Below, in pieces: positions 33,966 through 46,600 of a DNA stretch of 64,000 nucleotides. The number at the start of each line of letters is the position of its first letter. Positions within the stretch are counted from its first letter, which is position 1. Source of the stretch: Loripinus fragilis (lineage: Eukaryota; Mollusca; Bivalvia; Lucinida; Lucinidae); contig OZ026525.1 in NCBI GenBank assembly GCA_964019695.1, positions 70,043,753-70,107,752 on the forward strand. Reading direction: 5' to 3'. The position numbers were made by a program, and so were the translations under genes. The notes beneath the pieces were generated by a model that saw only the letters and a list, made by a program, of their open reading frames with translations, made no database searches and was not told the DNA's origin.

Positions 33966-34796
33966 ACTTGACAGCAAAAGAAACGCATATTTTCAATATC
34001 CATTTAATACCAGAAACCCTAATCAAATTTTACCCTAAATGATATGAACATGTTTAAACGGACTCATGCGTTCGTTCCAGACCATTTTATTCGTCATTAC
34101 ACAGTTAATTATTATTTTTTGTTAATTAATGCCAAAAACGTAAAAACAGTGCCGTACATTGAAAAACACATGATTTGAATCTGATTTCATTGCATATCAC
34201 GATAACACACTGTAACAGATAAGAAAACAGCATTAAACTTAAAAATTCACTGCTGTAGAAATTATACTGCTAATCCAAAAATCTTCATTTTTTGCATTGG
34301 TATTGAAAACCACCGGAATCTTTGGGGTGTAAGAATATCTGGACCGGTATGATTGATTTCAAGTAAGGTAGTGTCCAACAGAACCATTTAAAACAATTGT
34401 TTGGACCCTTTCATGCCTTATTTAACACACTTCCGGTTAATTGTCCGATAATGTAACTGGGTCACAATAGTCCACCGTAAAGAATATCGAAAAATTTAAA
34501 CTTCATAAGTAGTCTGTATGTCATGATTATCACACAGAGTGATTTTCATTCAAATCGATTCAGTGGTTTTAGGGATATCCCATCTCGAAAGTCGCCTTTA
34601 TTATGAGTTATTTTATTACGCCCAGAGTTACGCCCCTTTATCATCATTATTCCAATGAGCCGTCCATTTGTGATGCATTAGATAATTCACATGTTCAATA
34701 CATCAGTGATACCTTACACGTCATTAGATCAGTTTTAACCCCCAATTTATACACTATACCAAATATGCAAAATATGCGTTTCTTTTGCTGTTCAGT
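33966..34796. mobile_element. TA-flanked element with 30-bp TIRs
   Basis: Left TACTTGACAGCAAAAGAAAC and right (inverse) TACTGAACAGCAAAAGAAAC continue into CGCATATTTT. TA flanks both. There is no transposase ORF. The flanks on both sides carry an inverted CCTGCCGAGCCGAGCTGCC motif (33430 and 34810). Confidence 0.7.
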
Positions 34797-34879
34797 ATAT
34801 GTAGGTCGGCAGCTCGGCTCGGCAGGGGCTTTCAGACCCGACCCTTTCTCGGACCCAGTATAAACGGACTGATAAAAGT

Positions 34880-36380
34880 TATGTTGTCAAGGCTTTATTT
34901 TAGCGCTATTTCAAAGAACTACAGCCAATAAAATTGATTGTGAACAGACACAAGGTTATAAGAGGTTATTCCCGGTACGTGAAGCTGAAATATTACGAGT
35001 TACAGTAAAAAGAATTGAAGTTTTCTAATCTTTTTATGTTGATTTCTGACAAATTTCGGCTAAAAGTGCCGAAAATAGCTAAAAGGCTACCAAGGTTTCT
35101 TGCGGATGTTCATAAAGGTGGATAAAATTTCAAATGATATAACAATACAGTCGTTAAGATAGCTTATTGAACCATTGCTTTTTGAAGAAAATTCAAAGAT
35201 ATGCAGAGAAATAACGGAGATATGATTATTTATTATTCTACATACGCCAGTTTTGAAAGCTCAGCCACCGTCGAGCCACGACAACATATTTCCAATATAT
35301 ACCTTTACGGGCTTTACCTGTATGTAAGTTACCAGTCCGTGTTTATTGGGTCCGAGGCACTTTCAATGAAAAATATGGTAATTGAATGAAAGAGCGGTGA
35401 AATAAAAAGTTAAAATAGGGTCGAGTTATGATTTATCTCTAAAATAAAAGTATATTTTTCATTTAAATCTTACAAAGATGGAAATTATTCACACCTTTTT
35501 TAGCCTACCCTCTGTACACATATAGTTGGTGATTAAGCTATATTCATTACCCATCATTTCCCATTAATCACAAGTTTAAAAAGTGAAACTACTTCTATTT
35601 TTCAGTTGTATGTTCATTAGTTTTATCATTTTAAGCCGTTATCTAATGAATACATCATTCATCTGTCAAAATTTTTGGTAAAAATACCCAAGTTTTGATA
35701 TGTGAAAAAAATTCTGGATTTTCGTAATAGGAGTTACTCTGATGTTAGTGGCAAATATCAAAATATGGAAAAGCCACTCAAACACCAGAGAAGGCTCGGA
35801 TTAGGACCGGCCAGTATAATGACGGAAATACAAAAATATGTTAAACACATATGATAAATTTACTCTTTTTCTTGAAAAAGGCCTTTGGCCGAAATATTTG
35901 AAATAGAGTAAATTTATCATATGTGTTTAACATTGTTCCCTATGGAATATAAATGAATATTATGCAAAGATATGTTGTCGTGGCTTTATTTTAGCGCTAC
36001 TTCAAAGTGCTACAGCCAATAACATTGATTCTGAACAATACCCGAGATCAGTGTTGTCTCGAGGCTGTACCAATCACTCATTTTCTGTCATGATGGCCCT
36101 TTAGAAATGCACTGGCACCCCACCGTTGGCGCCCCACACTTGCCCATGATACTGATGCCAAGGGCAGTATTAAAAAAGAAGTAGAAAACATTGGTCGCAC
36201 ACGCAAAACAAGCCTCTTGTTTGCTCCATTGGCTGTCCGTGTTCAAGCTAGCTGTTCCGCTTTTCCATTTTACACTGCGACTAAACTGTTAATAAGATTA
36301 TATTTTAAATACAAAACTGTTTTAATTCCTAAAGTATAGAATATTTTTTTATTTTAAATATTAATATAAGCAATAAATTC
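34880..36380. other. Intergenic DNA with one direct repeat
   Basis: A ~75-bp segment (TGGCTTTATTTTAGCGCTAC; ACAGCCAATAA) occurs at 34878 and 35969 in direct orientation. No gene seen. Confidence 0.55.
35842..35934. repeat. Hairpin repeat, 30-bp arms
   Basis: ATGTTAAACACATATGATAA...ACTCT mirrors AGAGT...TTATCATATGTGTTTAACAT, with an inner GGCCTTTGGCC. Confidence 0.82.
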
Positions 36381-36384
36381 AAGT

Positions 36385-36503
36385 TTTAGAATGTTCATGG
36401 AATCATGAATACTCCTGGTCTCTTGCAAAGTTACATGAAGCCCTTCGTCCGTCACTTATTTGCAAGAGACCTGAAGTATTCATGACTCCATGAACATTCC
36501 AAA
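36385..36503. repeat. Hairpin repeat, ~45-bp arms
   Basis: TTTTAGAATGTTCATGGAAT...GGTCTCTTGCAA mirrors TTGCAAGAGACC...GAACATTCCAAAA. Confidence 0.8.
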
Positions 36504-36591
36504 AATTGGGTCCATTTCTTAAATACCTATTTTGACCTAAAAAGCGCACTGCATGCATATCTTTTTCAAATTTCTATATCCTCAGACCTCT

Positions 36592-36841
36592 TTTAACCTT
36601 TGTGTATACATGGAACCCCGAAACGGGTACTTTTACAGTGAAGATCCAGATGAAATGCCGCATAATGCAGCATTTCATCAGGGTCTACACTGTTTGTAAA
36701 GATAAAAAAGATCTTCAGACAAAATAATACAATACTTTTTGAAAATTATAATCTTGCATTCCTAGATATGTACAATGGACTAGCCCAAGTTTATTGTATC
36801 AAACCAGAAGGAAGAATCCATTTGTATACAAAGGGCTAAAA
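36592..36841. mobile_element. TTAA MITE (CCCTTTGTATAC family), well preserved
   Basis: TTAACCTTTGTGTATACATGG to CATTTGTATACAAAGGGCTAA, with GATGAAATGCCGCATAATGC as hairpin centre. Confidence 0.75.
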
Positions 36842-36950
36842 CATGTATATTCAGATCAGCTGGCTTTGAAGCCACCTGATCATGTACCACACTGTTTTTC
36901 ATCAATACATTGAATTAATATTGAATAATGATATTGCACTTCTAGATTAA

Positions 36951-37158
36951 CTGGGAGCACAGTGGCTCAGTGGTAGATTGCTTGATTCAAGATTGAAGGG
37001 TTGCGGGTTTGAGCCTCACCGGGGGCACTGCATTGTGTCCTAACTTCAGCAAGACACATTAATCCCTGCTTAGTACTGGTTCAACCCAGGAAGACCCATC
37101 CAGACATGTTTTAAAAAAATGTTGACTGGGATGTAAAGAATCAAATCAACCAAACTAG
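36951..37158 (+). mobile_element. tRNA-derived SINE family B
   Basis: GGGAGCACAGTGGCTCAGTG through GGTTTGAGCCTCACCGGGGG, TAGTACTGGTTCAACCCAGG and AATCAAATCAACCAAA. Confidence 0.82.
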
Positions 37159-37315
37159 ATTAACTGATAATCAGAATTATCATCTGACCTAGCATCTGGG
37201 TAATGTTTTAGTGTTATGAAATGACTGGCATAACACGTTTATATGGCAAAATCTTGACTTTTTAACACTATGTTACATGATTTGTTTGTTTGGTGCAATG
37301 CTTATTGTCTCAGTC

Positions 37316-37568
37316 AACAGATATGGTTATGTCATGGCCAGTTAGTTGACCTAACCACACTTTTTACCTAGGCAAGCTTGACTAAGCTGTTAACCAGTAC
37401 TTCATGAACATGCTTTCGCTTGTACCTGACAACAACCCTTCTTGAATCAGCGGAAGGGAGGAGAATGGCCGTAGAAATTATTTACGAAAGTATGGGACCA
37501 GGCCGGGATCGAACTTGCGACCCCTGGATCTGCAGTCAGATACATTACTGACTGTGCTACATGGCCCT
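37316..37568 (-). mobile_element. tRNA-derived SINE family A, just upstream of BTB-ZF exon 1
   Basis: Reverse-oriented tRNA-like head (GACCAGGCCGGGATCGAACT, B-box complement) followed by a body shared with 46919, 49042 and 58549 (TCAGCGGAAGG; CTAACCACACTTTTT). It ends ~38 bp before the start codon. Confidence 0.8.
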
Positions 37569-37605
37569 GTTTATGTTAAATATGATATGCTTTTAAATAT
37601 TACAG

Positions 37606-38805
37606 ATGAGCCAGAAGCATCTTATATTAGAATCACCAGACTATGCCAATGGAGTTCTGAAACAGTTGTTAGCTATGCAAAAAGAAGGAAAATTGTGTGA
37701 TGTTAGACTGACTACAGATGGCGGAGGCATATCACTACACAGACTAGTTATCATGGCTGCCAGCCCATATTTAAAGTCAAAACTGTCGGCTGAAGTGAGA
37801 AATACCTCAGAACTTATTCACTTTCATAATATTCCTGTGAATTTCTTAGAAATAGTGGTTCATTATATGTACACTGGAAAACTAATGGTGGAAACGCATC
37901 ATATTGATCAGTTATTAGAATTTTGTGAAGACATTGAACTTGCTAATGCTGTTTGTTTACTGAAAGAATATACAAAAGACAGTCTTGTTTCTTGTGATTT
38001 GAATTCACCAGGAACTGAAAATGGTGAAGAAAACAGTATCATGAACATTGAGGATGATGGCGAATCTAGTGAAATGCCTGTCAAATCCGAAAAGCAGGTG
38101 GAAAAAGTGAGAAGCAACAACAGAAGGGTTAAACAGACTCCAAAGAAACGGGCTCTTGTTGATGCTACTGTGTCAGAACACAATGAAATACTCAGTAAAA
38201 CCATGAAATTAGGAACAGACGCCAATACAAGTAAGAATATGGAAAAGAAAACAACTACAGAGAAAAATTTGGTTACCAGATCTACAAGAAATAGAAATGC
38301 CTCCAAATCAAACACTTCCCTTACTACAGATACCAAAGCAGAAAAGAATAAAAAGAATATCCGCAAATCCTGTAAACTTGTGGATATTAAGAAATCAAAA
38401 TGTAATGATACTAAAACAGTTGACAATAAAATAGATGATATTGTTCAGAAGGAAAGAGAAAAGACAGAAAACAAAACTACATGTATTATAAAAGAAGAGA
38501 ACAGTACAAAATCAAATATAGATTCAGATGACAGTGAAATCGTGGATCTTGATACTGAAAATGCAAATGTTGCTAAAAGTCAACTTAAGTCATGTAAAAA
38601 TAAAGAAAAGCTCTTGAAAAATGAGAAAAAGGAAAAGAAACTGTTGAAAAGAGACTATATCAAAGTGAGAAGAAATAAAGAGTTCCCTTGTAGTGCCTGT
38701 GAAAAAGTTCTGACAACCAACAAAAGATTAGTTTTCCATGAATTTAGTCAGCATGGAATTGACTATGATAAAACGAAGTATAAGATGGTTCCTTGCTCAG
38801 TTGAG
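37606..38805 (+). CDS. BTB-ZF exon 1 (BTB domain, basic linker, finger 1)
   Basis: This exon has 400 codons and ends at GAG before GTAGGT. It carries the whole BTB domain, the low-complexity linker and the first zinc finger (C-x2-C-x12-H-x4-H). It then stops just after the first cysteine of finger 2 (PCSVE). A minus-strand SINE copy ends only about 40 bases upstream. Confidence 0.95.
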
Positions 38806-41800
38806 GTAGGTCTGCATAATTTGTATTTGTTTCCCCTTGCTTGACCATATCAGAAAGGCAAAGGTGAACAAAGGTCAGATTGGTTTGGCCATTGACATTC
38901 TGTGGCTCATTGAAACCTGACTGACATGTTTAAACTCCTATTAAACATTACATACAGCGCATTGCATTTTAAAAATTGAAAAACAAAGAAATAGATGCAT
39001 GGGTGAAAGTTTTCAGGATTAATCCTGAATTCAGGATTTTGAGGCTGACTTTCCATAGAAAGTCAGCCTCAAAATGCTGAATTAGGGAGATTGTAATAGC
39101 TTCTTTGATTGGTTTTTGGATTATCTAAACACAATTTACCATTTAAACATGAAATTATTCATTTTTGTAGGCATCGTGCAGGTTTAAAAAAAATAATTTC
39201 TAAAGTTTAGGTTTTTGGAAATTTTGAACTTTTACCCATGTAGATGCAACTTTCTTGAGGCAATGTCCTACTGAATCAAAACGAAGTGGAACATAGGAAA
39301 TGGGGCAAAAGCGCAGCATTGGCAGAACACTGCAGTTGCATAGGTTTAATTACACACAAATTTTGAGCGTAAAATTTTAATATTTTCTTACCCATCAGTT
39401 TAAGCACATGTTTGGGTGCTCAAAAGAACCGTCTCATTGAGACGGTTCTTTGGAGTACCCACAACATATGTTTTGGTGGAGAAATAAGAAAAATAATTTT
39501 TAATGTGCACTCTTAACTAAAGCCCCGAGTTGTCTTGATGACCTGGGCCAATGCATCATATTTGGCAATATAAAATGGGCCTCGACGCGAGAAAACCTGT
39601 CTTCTGGGGTTAACAAACAACACAGGCGCAGACCAGTATGCACATCCATGCAGACTGATCAGCGCCTTTGTTATTGCTTATTGGAAAGTATGATATCAAA
39701 GCTTGCTTCAAGCGAAATTTCAATTTTCTAGCTAGTTTCTGTAACTGAAGAGACTGGTTTGAGTCTCACTTTGTCAGAAACCCTGAAGACAGGCTTTGTT
39801 GCAACGAGGCCCAAATGTTGCTTAAGAAAACAAACAAATAGTCATCTAGGAGTAGGCTGATTTGGGACTATGCTCTTTTTGTCCGAGTTATTTAGCTCTG
39901 GGACTCAAAGCTGTTGAAACCGTCCTGCAATGATTATGTTTTAGTGCTTAGCCCTTTTTATTCCAGGGTTGCAGTTATGTATCTGCTAATACCAATAACT
40001 TGCGGACACACATGAAGAGTCGACACGGCACAGAACGTCCCCATATCTGTGAATTCTGTGGAAAGGCTTTCAAGCTGCAGAGTGTGCTGGCCACACATCT
40101 AAATATCCATACCGGGGCCAAAGTCTATGAGTGTAAGCAGTGTGGTGAACACTTCAACCAACAATCGGGGTTAGACGTAAGTATATACTGGCTCCATTTC
40201 TGAAACATTTCTATAATCTATATACATCTATCAAGCTGCAGAGTGTGCTGGCCACTCATCTTAATATCCATACAGGGTCCAAAGGCTATGAGTGCAAGCA
40301 GTGTGGGGAACACTTCAACCAACAATCAGGCTTAGATATAAGTATAGACTGGCTCCAGTTCTGATACATATACATGTATATTCTGCGGAAAGGCTTTCAA
40401 GCTATAGAGTGTGCTGGCCACACATCTAAATATTCATACAGGGTCCAAAGTCTACGAGTGTATTGTAAGCAGTGTGGTGAACACTTTAACCAACAATCAG
40501 GGTTAGATGTAAGTATAGACTGGCTCCAGTTCTGAAACATTTATATACTGCGTAATCCACTCTGCTTGAAACTACAAGCTTATACAGTAACTGGAATGCT
40601 GCAGGTTAACAGGGTAAAAATTGGGGAGGAATGTAATACAGAAAAAATCTTTAGCATGACAAGGGTTTTTACCCATGAGCAGGGGTAAAAAAATTCCACT
40701 CGTCTGCTCATAATTATGAGTGAAATCTAGAAAGGACAAGTAATTCTTCCCAAAGCACTTGTCCTACAGGATGAGAGCTAAAATCTGACGGTGAACCTAG
40801 CATTTTCTGAGTATTGACTGTGAAATCTTTTTGTCAGTGTATGGGTTGCAGTTATGAAACTGACTAGGCAAAGACAATTTTAGCAGTGATATAAGGAACT
40901 TTATAAGTCATATTACATATAACTCCCTTATGTTCTTTATTGCATATACTTTTAAAGGACAAGTGCATGTATTTGCAGGATGAGTGAAAATTGTAAGTCA
41001 CTCATCCTGCAGGACAAGTGCAATATTGAAATATTATTGTCCCCTGCCCATGTACATCACACTAAAGTTATTCTTGAAAGTGATTTTTTCATCATCCAGT
41101 GTAAGCTAAAAAAAAAAAAATCCTTAAATTAACCCTTAAATTTTCCTGCCAATCACCACTTTTGCAGGCCCCCCTAGTGGAACCTTTAAAACCTTTAATT
41201 TTGTTGCAATCCTTTAAAACCTTTAATTTGGCTGGAAAACCTTTAATAACCTTTATTTTGTTTAATAAACCTTTAAATTTTCCAAGATCAGTTAGAACAT
41301 AACAATGTTGACAAGTAATGTTTGTGACATCTTGAGCTGTATTCATCCTCAGACCATTATGTCTATACCTACCTATACTACTATTTCGGTTATAATGTAG
41401 GCGCAGTGCGGCCCTGCCTCAGGCATATGGAGCGTGTTAATACCTACCTCTTGCACCAGGTTGACTTTTATAGTCAATTTTTCTGAAAATTCAGATAAGG
41501 CAGCAATAAAAAAGAGTGAGCTAAGGTAAATATACTGAGGGAAAAAAGTTTAGCAATATATTTTGAGGATTCACAGTATAGAAGAAATAGGACTTTTAAT
41601 TTCATAGTGTCAAAAATATTTGTTGACAAACGTTCACGAGTACGATGACATTAACAGGTTTACATTTCACATAATGTCAAGTCTGATTTTATGTCCCCTT
41701 GCTAAAACAGCTTATCTGGCAATAGTGCAAATAGTTTTAGACTAAAAGTTTCATTTTTCTGTCAAATGATTAGATTCAAAAGCAAGAAAGTGAAAAACGG

Positions 41801-43549
41801 TTTAAAATTTAATGTTATGTTCACCCTTTTCGTACAGTTTTTAGTTGAAACTCGTATGTTTCCAAATTACCTCCCTTTCAATTAGATAACGTTTGAAAGG
41901 ACCTCGGACAGTCTTAATGAAGGATTGCCCATAAAAATCGCCAGATAAAAGTTTCAAAGAGAACAATTGTTTTTCCATGAAAAAGATAGTAGGTTCATCT
42001 CTCGAATTATCCGCAAAAGTATTTTTACCTGCGTCGCTTTAGCGAAAGCAGGTCTAGTAATGGGTCCACTCCGTCCGTCCGTCCGTCCGTCCGTCCGTCC
42101 GTCCGTCTGTCCGTCCGCAACACTTTAGGGGTACCAAGTTTGTGTAATCTGTAACTCCAAAAGTTTTTAATCCTTTTCATTCAAACTTTGCCAAATGATT
42201 GTTCACATATTGAAGATGTGCACCTCCTATTTTGTGCACGTTTCATAATTTTTTTTTTTCATTTTTGAGGGGTGTTGAACTTAAACATTTGGCCATCCGC
42301 AACACTTTAGGGGTACCAAGTTTGTGTAATCTGTAACTCCAAAAGTTTTTAATCCTTTTCATTCAAACTTTGCCAAATGATTGTTCACATATTGAAGATG
42401 TGCACCTCCTATTTTGTGCACGTTTCATAATTTTTTTTTTTCATTTTTGAGGGGTGTTGAACTTAAACATTTGGCCATCCGCAACACTTAAGGGGTACCA
42501 AGTTTGTGTAATCTGTAACTGCAAAAGTTTTTATTCCTTTTCATTCAAACTTTGCCTAATGATTGTTCACATATTGAAGATGTGCACCTCCTATTTTGTG
42601 CATGTTTCATAAATTTTTTTTTCATTTTTGAGGGGTGTTGAACTTAGACATTTGGCCGTACTCAACACTTTAAGGGTACCAAGTTTGTGTAATCTATAAC
42701 TCCAAAAGTTTTTATTCCTTTTCATTAAAACTTTGCCTAATGATTGTTCACATATTGAAGATGTGTACCTTTTATTTTGTGCATGTTTCATAATTTCTTT
42801 TTCATTTTTGAGATGTGTGGAACTTAGACATTTTTTCATCCGAAATGCTAAAGGGGGTTCCTAGTCTGTGTAATCTGCAACTCCATCAGTATTCAGTCCT
42901 TTATATTCAAACTTTACATGATGATTTTTCACACATTGAAGATGTGCACCTTCCATTGTGCACATTTCATATTTTCTTTCTTATTTTTGATGGGTGTTGA
43001 ACTTAGACATTTTTCCATCAGAAATGCTTAGGGGGTGCCTAGTTTGTGTAATCTGCAACTCCAACAGTATTCATTACTTTATATTCAAACTTTGCTTTAT
43101 GGTTGTTCACACATTGAAGATGTGCACCTCCTATTTTGTGCAAATTTCTTTTTTTTTCCCACTTTTTTGACAGATGTTTAACTTAGACATTTTCAAGCAG
43201 TTTTCATTCTTTTATATTCAAACTTTGTGTTATGATTGTTCACACATTGAACATGTACACCCTATATTTATGCTAATTTGATATTATATTTTTGAGTGTT
43301 TAACTTAGAAATTGTTAAGTCACCTTCTGTAGATTACATTGTGAAATTTCGATGTAATCTGATTTCATTCCTGTATATTTGAACTTTGCATATCGACTGT
43401 TCACACACCGACGTGCACCGGCGACGCAGGTCCAGAGCAGAGTTTGGTCTTGTTCTCATTGGACAAGCACCTATTCAAAAATATGGGTTGAAAACCCTGT
43501 TTTTGCTTTTCAACATATAGAAAATAGAAAAACTTTTACTGAAGTGCTT

Positions 43550-43603
<54 letters not shown>

Positions 43604-46600
43604 TGACCAAACTAATCCTTTTGCACACTGTTGTAGTTTTACATTTCACACATCATATAAAAACGGCATAATTGGTCACGGGGGGGGGAACGATGTCAAA
43701 ATGCTCAAAAACAATTTATTATAAAAACGTATTAGGAACTTATTTTGTGCAAACCTGTAGGTAAATATCAATTTACAATGGCATGTATCAAGGGCTTTAG
43801 TTATGATTGCGTACCAAGTAATCCATTGTCTTATTTCTCAACAAAAACATATGTTGTGGGTACTCAAAAGAACCGTCGCAATGAGACGATTCTTTTAAGC
43901 ACGAAATAATAGGTTAAATCTGATGATTAAAAAAATATTTATAATTTTAAGCTCAAAAAGTGTGTTTATCTAGACTCTGATATATACAGTCTGCAGATAT
44001 GATACAGCTCAGTGAACAAGTCAAACTGGCTGAACCACAGGTAATTGTCAAAAGTTATGGACAGCAAACTTATTTAGAAGAATGATGAAATCTTCTCAAC
44101 CTGAATTTTATGCAAACGCATCACTTTCGTCGCAAGTTTTATTCCCCAAACATTATATTTTCATATATTAAGGTGAATACCTGGCGAAACTTTGACTTTC
44201 TGTTAAAAAAAATTTGGTCACAAAAAATACCCCAACCCCCTAAACCCTTATGTCCTGGCATAATCATGCAATATTTTCAAAATATTTTTATTTTGCTTGG
44301 TACAAAAAATGTAAGGGTTTGATTTAAGCACAAAATTATAGTTGTCAAATATGCATTATCCTAGCCACAGGCTGTCAAATGTTGGGCAGATTGAATAGGA
44401 GACTGTCCGAGGTCCTTAAAATGCTCAGCAGATCAAATCTTCACTATGAATTCAAATTTTGTTTCTTTTGACCACTTTCGTGTAGCCATTAGGTAATTTT
44501 CAAACAACTGACATGTTTGCGAACCTGCCTATTAAAAAGATCTAATTCTTCAAAGATCACCTATGGGAAACCCCATTATAAATAATTGCTAAACTATTTT
44601 CCCTCAGTATATAAATCCATGCTAAACAGCCGAGGTAATGTCAGAATAACTAGTTGATCCTAACCACCCTTTTCCTAGGCTGGCTTAATCCAAATCCTTT
44701 CACTAGTACTCCTTGCTCATCTTTCACTAGTAATTGGCCACTAATGAAAGAATGTGCCCGATCAGAGAATAGAACCGACAAATCTCAAAACATTAGGTTG
44801 GGCATGCTACCAACTGCAATAACTGCTCCAACAAATATTAATGAATAAATCTATTGGGTTTATTGACTTTAAAATAATGTCCTGATTTTCTAATGTCATC
44901 AAATCTAAACAGTGTTATCTACACCCCAAGACTAATACAGACAATTGCATATCTGTCTAAATTTTTTATTTAAAAAAGAGCATACAATAAAGGGGAGCAA
45001 TATCCTCTGAAATTGTTCATTTTTTACTGAAGGTAAAATTGTCCTTACAAAATCACCAGAGATGGCTTCTCCTGCTATCTTGGTTTTCAAAATTTTTTGG
45101 GGGAGGACCCCCGCACCCCCCTTCCAGATTAGAAAATATATGATTTATTTTTCAATCCAACACTGCTCAACACAAGCCTTTTAGTTAAAAAGCGAGGCTT
45201 TCAACTAGGGAGTGAACAACATGAGTATTTCCCCTTTGATTTGTGATTAATGGGCTATAAATTTATTGGCTAAGGATTTGCTGCACCCCTTTCATACCAT
45301 CATCTATCATTACATGGATTTAAAGATCAGGATCGGATAAAAAATACAAGAAAATTTTATGTTAATTTGCTCTTTATTTTTGTTAGAATTTCAATGAAAC
45401 AACCTTTATTTTGCCTAAAATAGCCTTATAAAAACCTTTAATTTTTATGAGGGTCTGCTAGGGGGCCTGCTTTTGTCATCTGCCCTCTCATTTGCTTATG
45501 TTCTTAGGTAGCATATGCAGCAGAAAAGTTTTCAGCACAAAAATAATATTGGTGATATAAGGGTTAATACTGTTGGGATGATTCATTATTCAACATAAGC
45601 GGTGGCTGTTTTTTGCAGGTCCATATAAAGAGACATCATATGGGTGAGGCATCATGGGGTGAGTTGTGCCATCTATGCTCCGAGAAATTCTTACAGAAGT
45701 CAGAACTCAGTTGGCATCTGTTCAGATTACATAATATTCCTCTACCAGATAAGTACAAAGTGTAAGTATTTCTTCACACAATGATCAGTGATTCAGATAC
45801 ATATGAGCCACAACATGAGATTTCCAACAATGTGGCATTTTGACAAGTGTAGACTCAGATGAGCCTGTGCAGCATCCTATTAAGCTTAGAAACTCTAAAT
45901 GCTTCTCAATCAGTAGCTTAACAGTCATAGTATATTTGTATGCGCAGGCTGGTCTGAGCCTTTGCTGGTCGCACATACCACATTGTTGGAAATCTCCTGT
46001 CACGGCTCAATTATGTACATGCAACACTTTTGAGCAATAAAAAAGAGATTTTCTTATCCCTATGCAGTGTTTCATAAACAAAATTTCTAGTTTGACCAAT
46101 TTTCTTCAAACTTTGTATTAGAGTTGAAATCGGGAAGAAGTGGTTCTGGGGTTGCAGGTAGGAAAATAACAACAGGGTTATGACCCTTGATTTAGGTTAA
46201 AATTTGCATTTTGCTCAATACTTTTAGAACAAATGGATGGATTTTGATAAATTTTTGTGTATTTCCTCAATATCAGAGTTAATGGCATACTATGCTGATA
46301 GCTCTATTTGTCGTATAATAAGATTCTTTGACATATTTATATATTTTTCGATTATACTCTTTGCTGGAACTTGTATCATTTAAAAAAAACAACTTCTTAG
46401 TTGCATGCATCCAGGAAATTCACTCATGGTAATTGTGTCCTAATCGAACTACCATGTGTGTGTTTAGCACCATATTTTGTAGAAGCTGGCTTGATTTCAC
46501 TATTCTCTCCTGCCGATACGTAACAAAGACTGTTTCTAGTATATCCTGAACTTTTGACAAGGACAATCAGACAAACAGAACTCAAGCAACTAGCCAGTGT

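Larger units (their letters stand above)
41166..45472. mobile_element. ~4.3 kb inverted-repeat element hosting the pearl-like element
   Basis: GCAGGCCCCCCTAG near 41166 and CTAGGGGGCCTGC near 45460-45472 are inverted. Further inverted matches lie inside: TATACTGAGGGAAAA at 41530 versus 44590, and AAAGGACCTCGGACAGTC at 41897 versus 44405. CCTTTAAA motifs cluster near both ends. Flanks share TTTT. It sits in the intron between BTB-ZF exons 2 and 3. Confidence 0.55.

Noticed and set aside
37908..38426. Minus-strand 172-codon ORF
   Set aside because: It is antisense to the low-complexity linker of BTB-ZF exon 1.
43379..43606. ORF ending in polyproline
   Set aside because: The proline run is the 52-base poly-C tract; the rest lies in the end of the pearl-like element.
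44640..44840. Possible reverse SINE family A copy
   Set aside because: Only short words (TAACCAC, CCTAGGCTGGCTTAA) agree; too weak to call.
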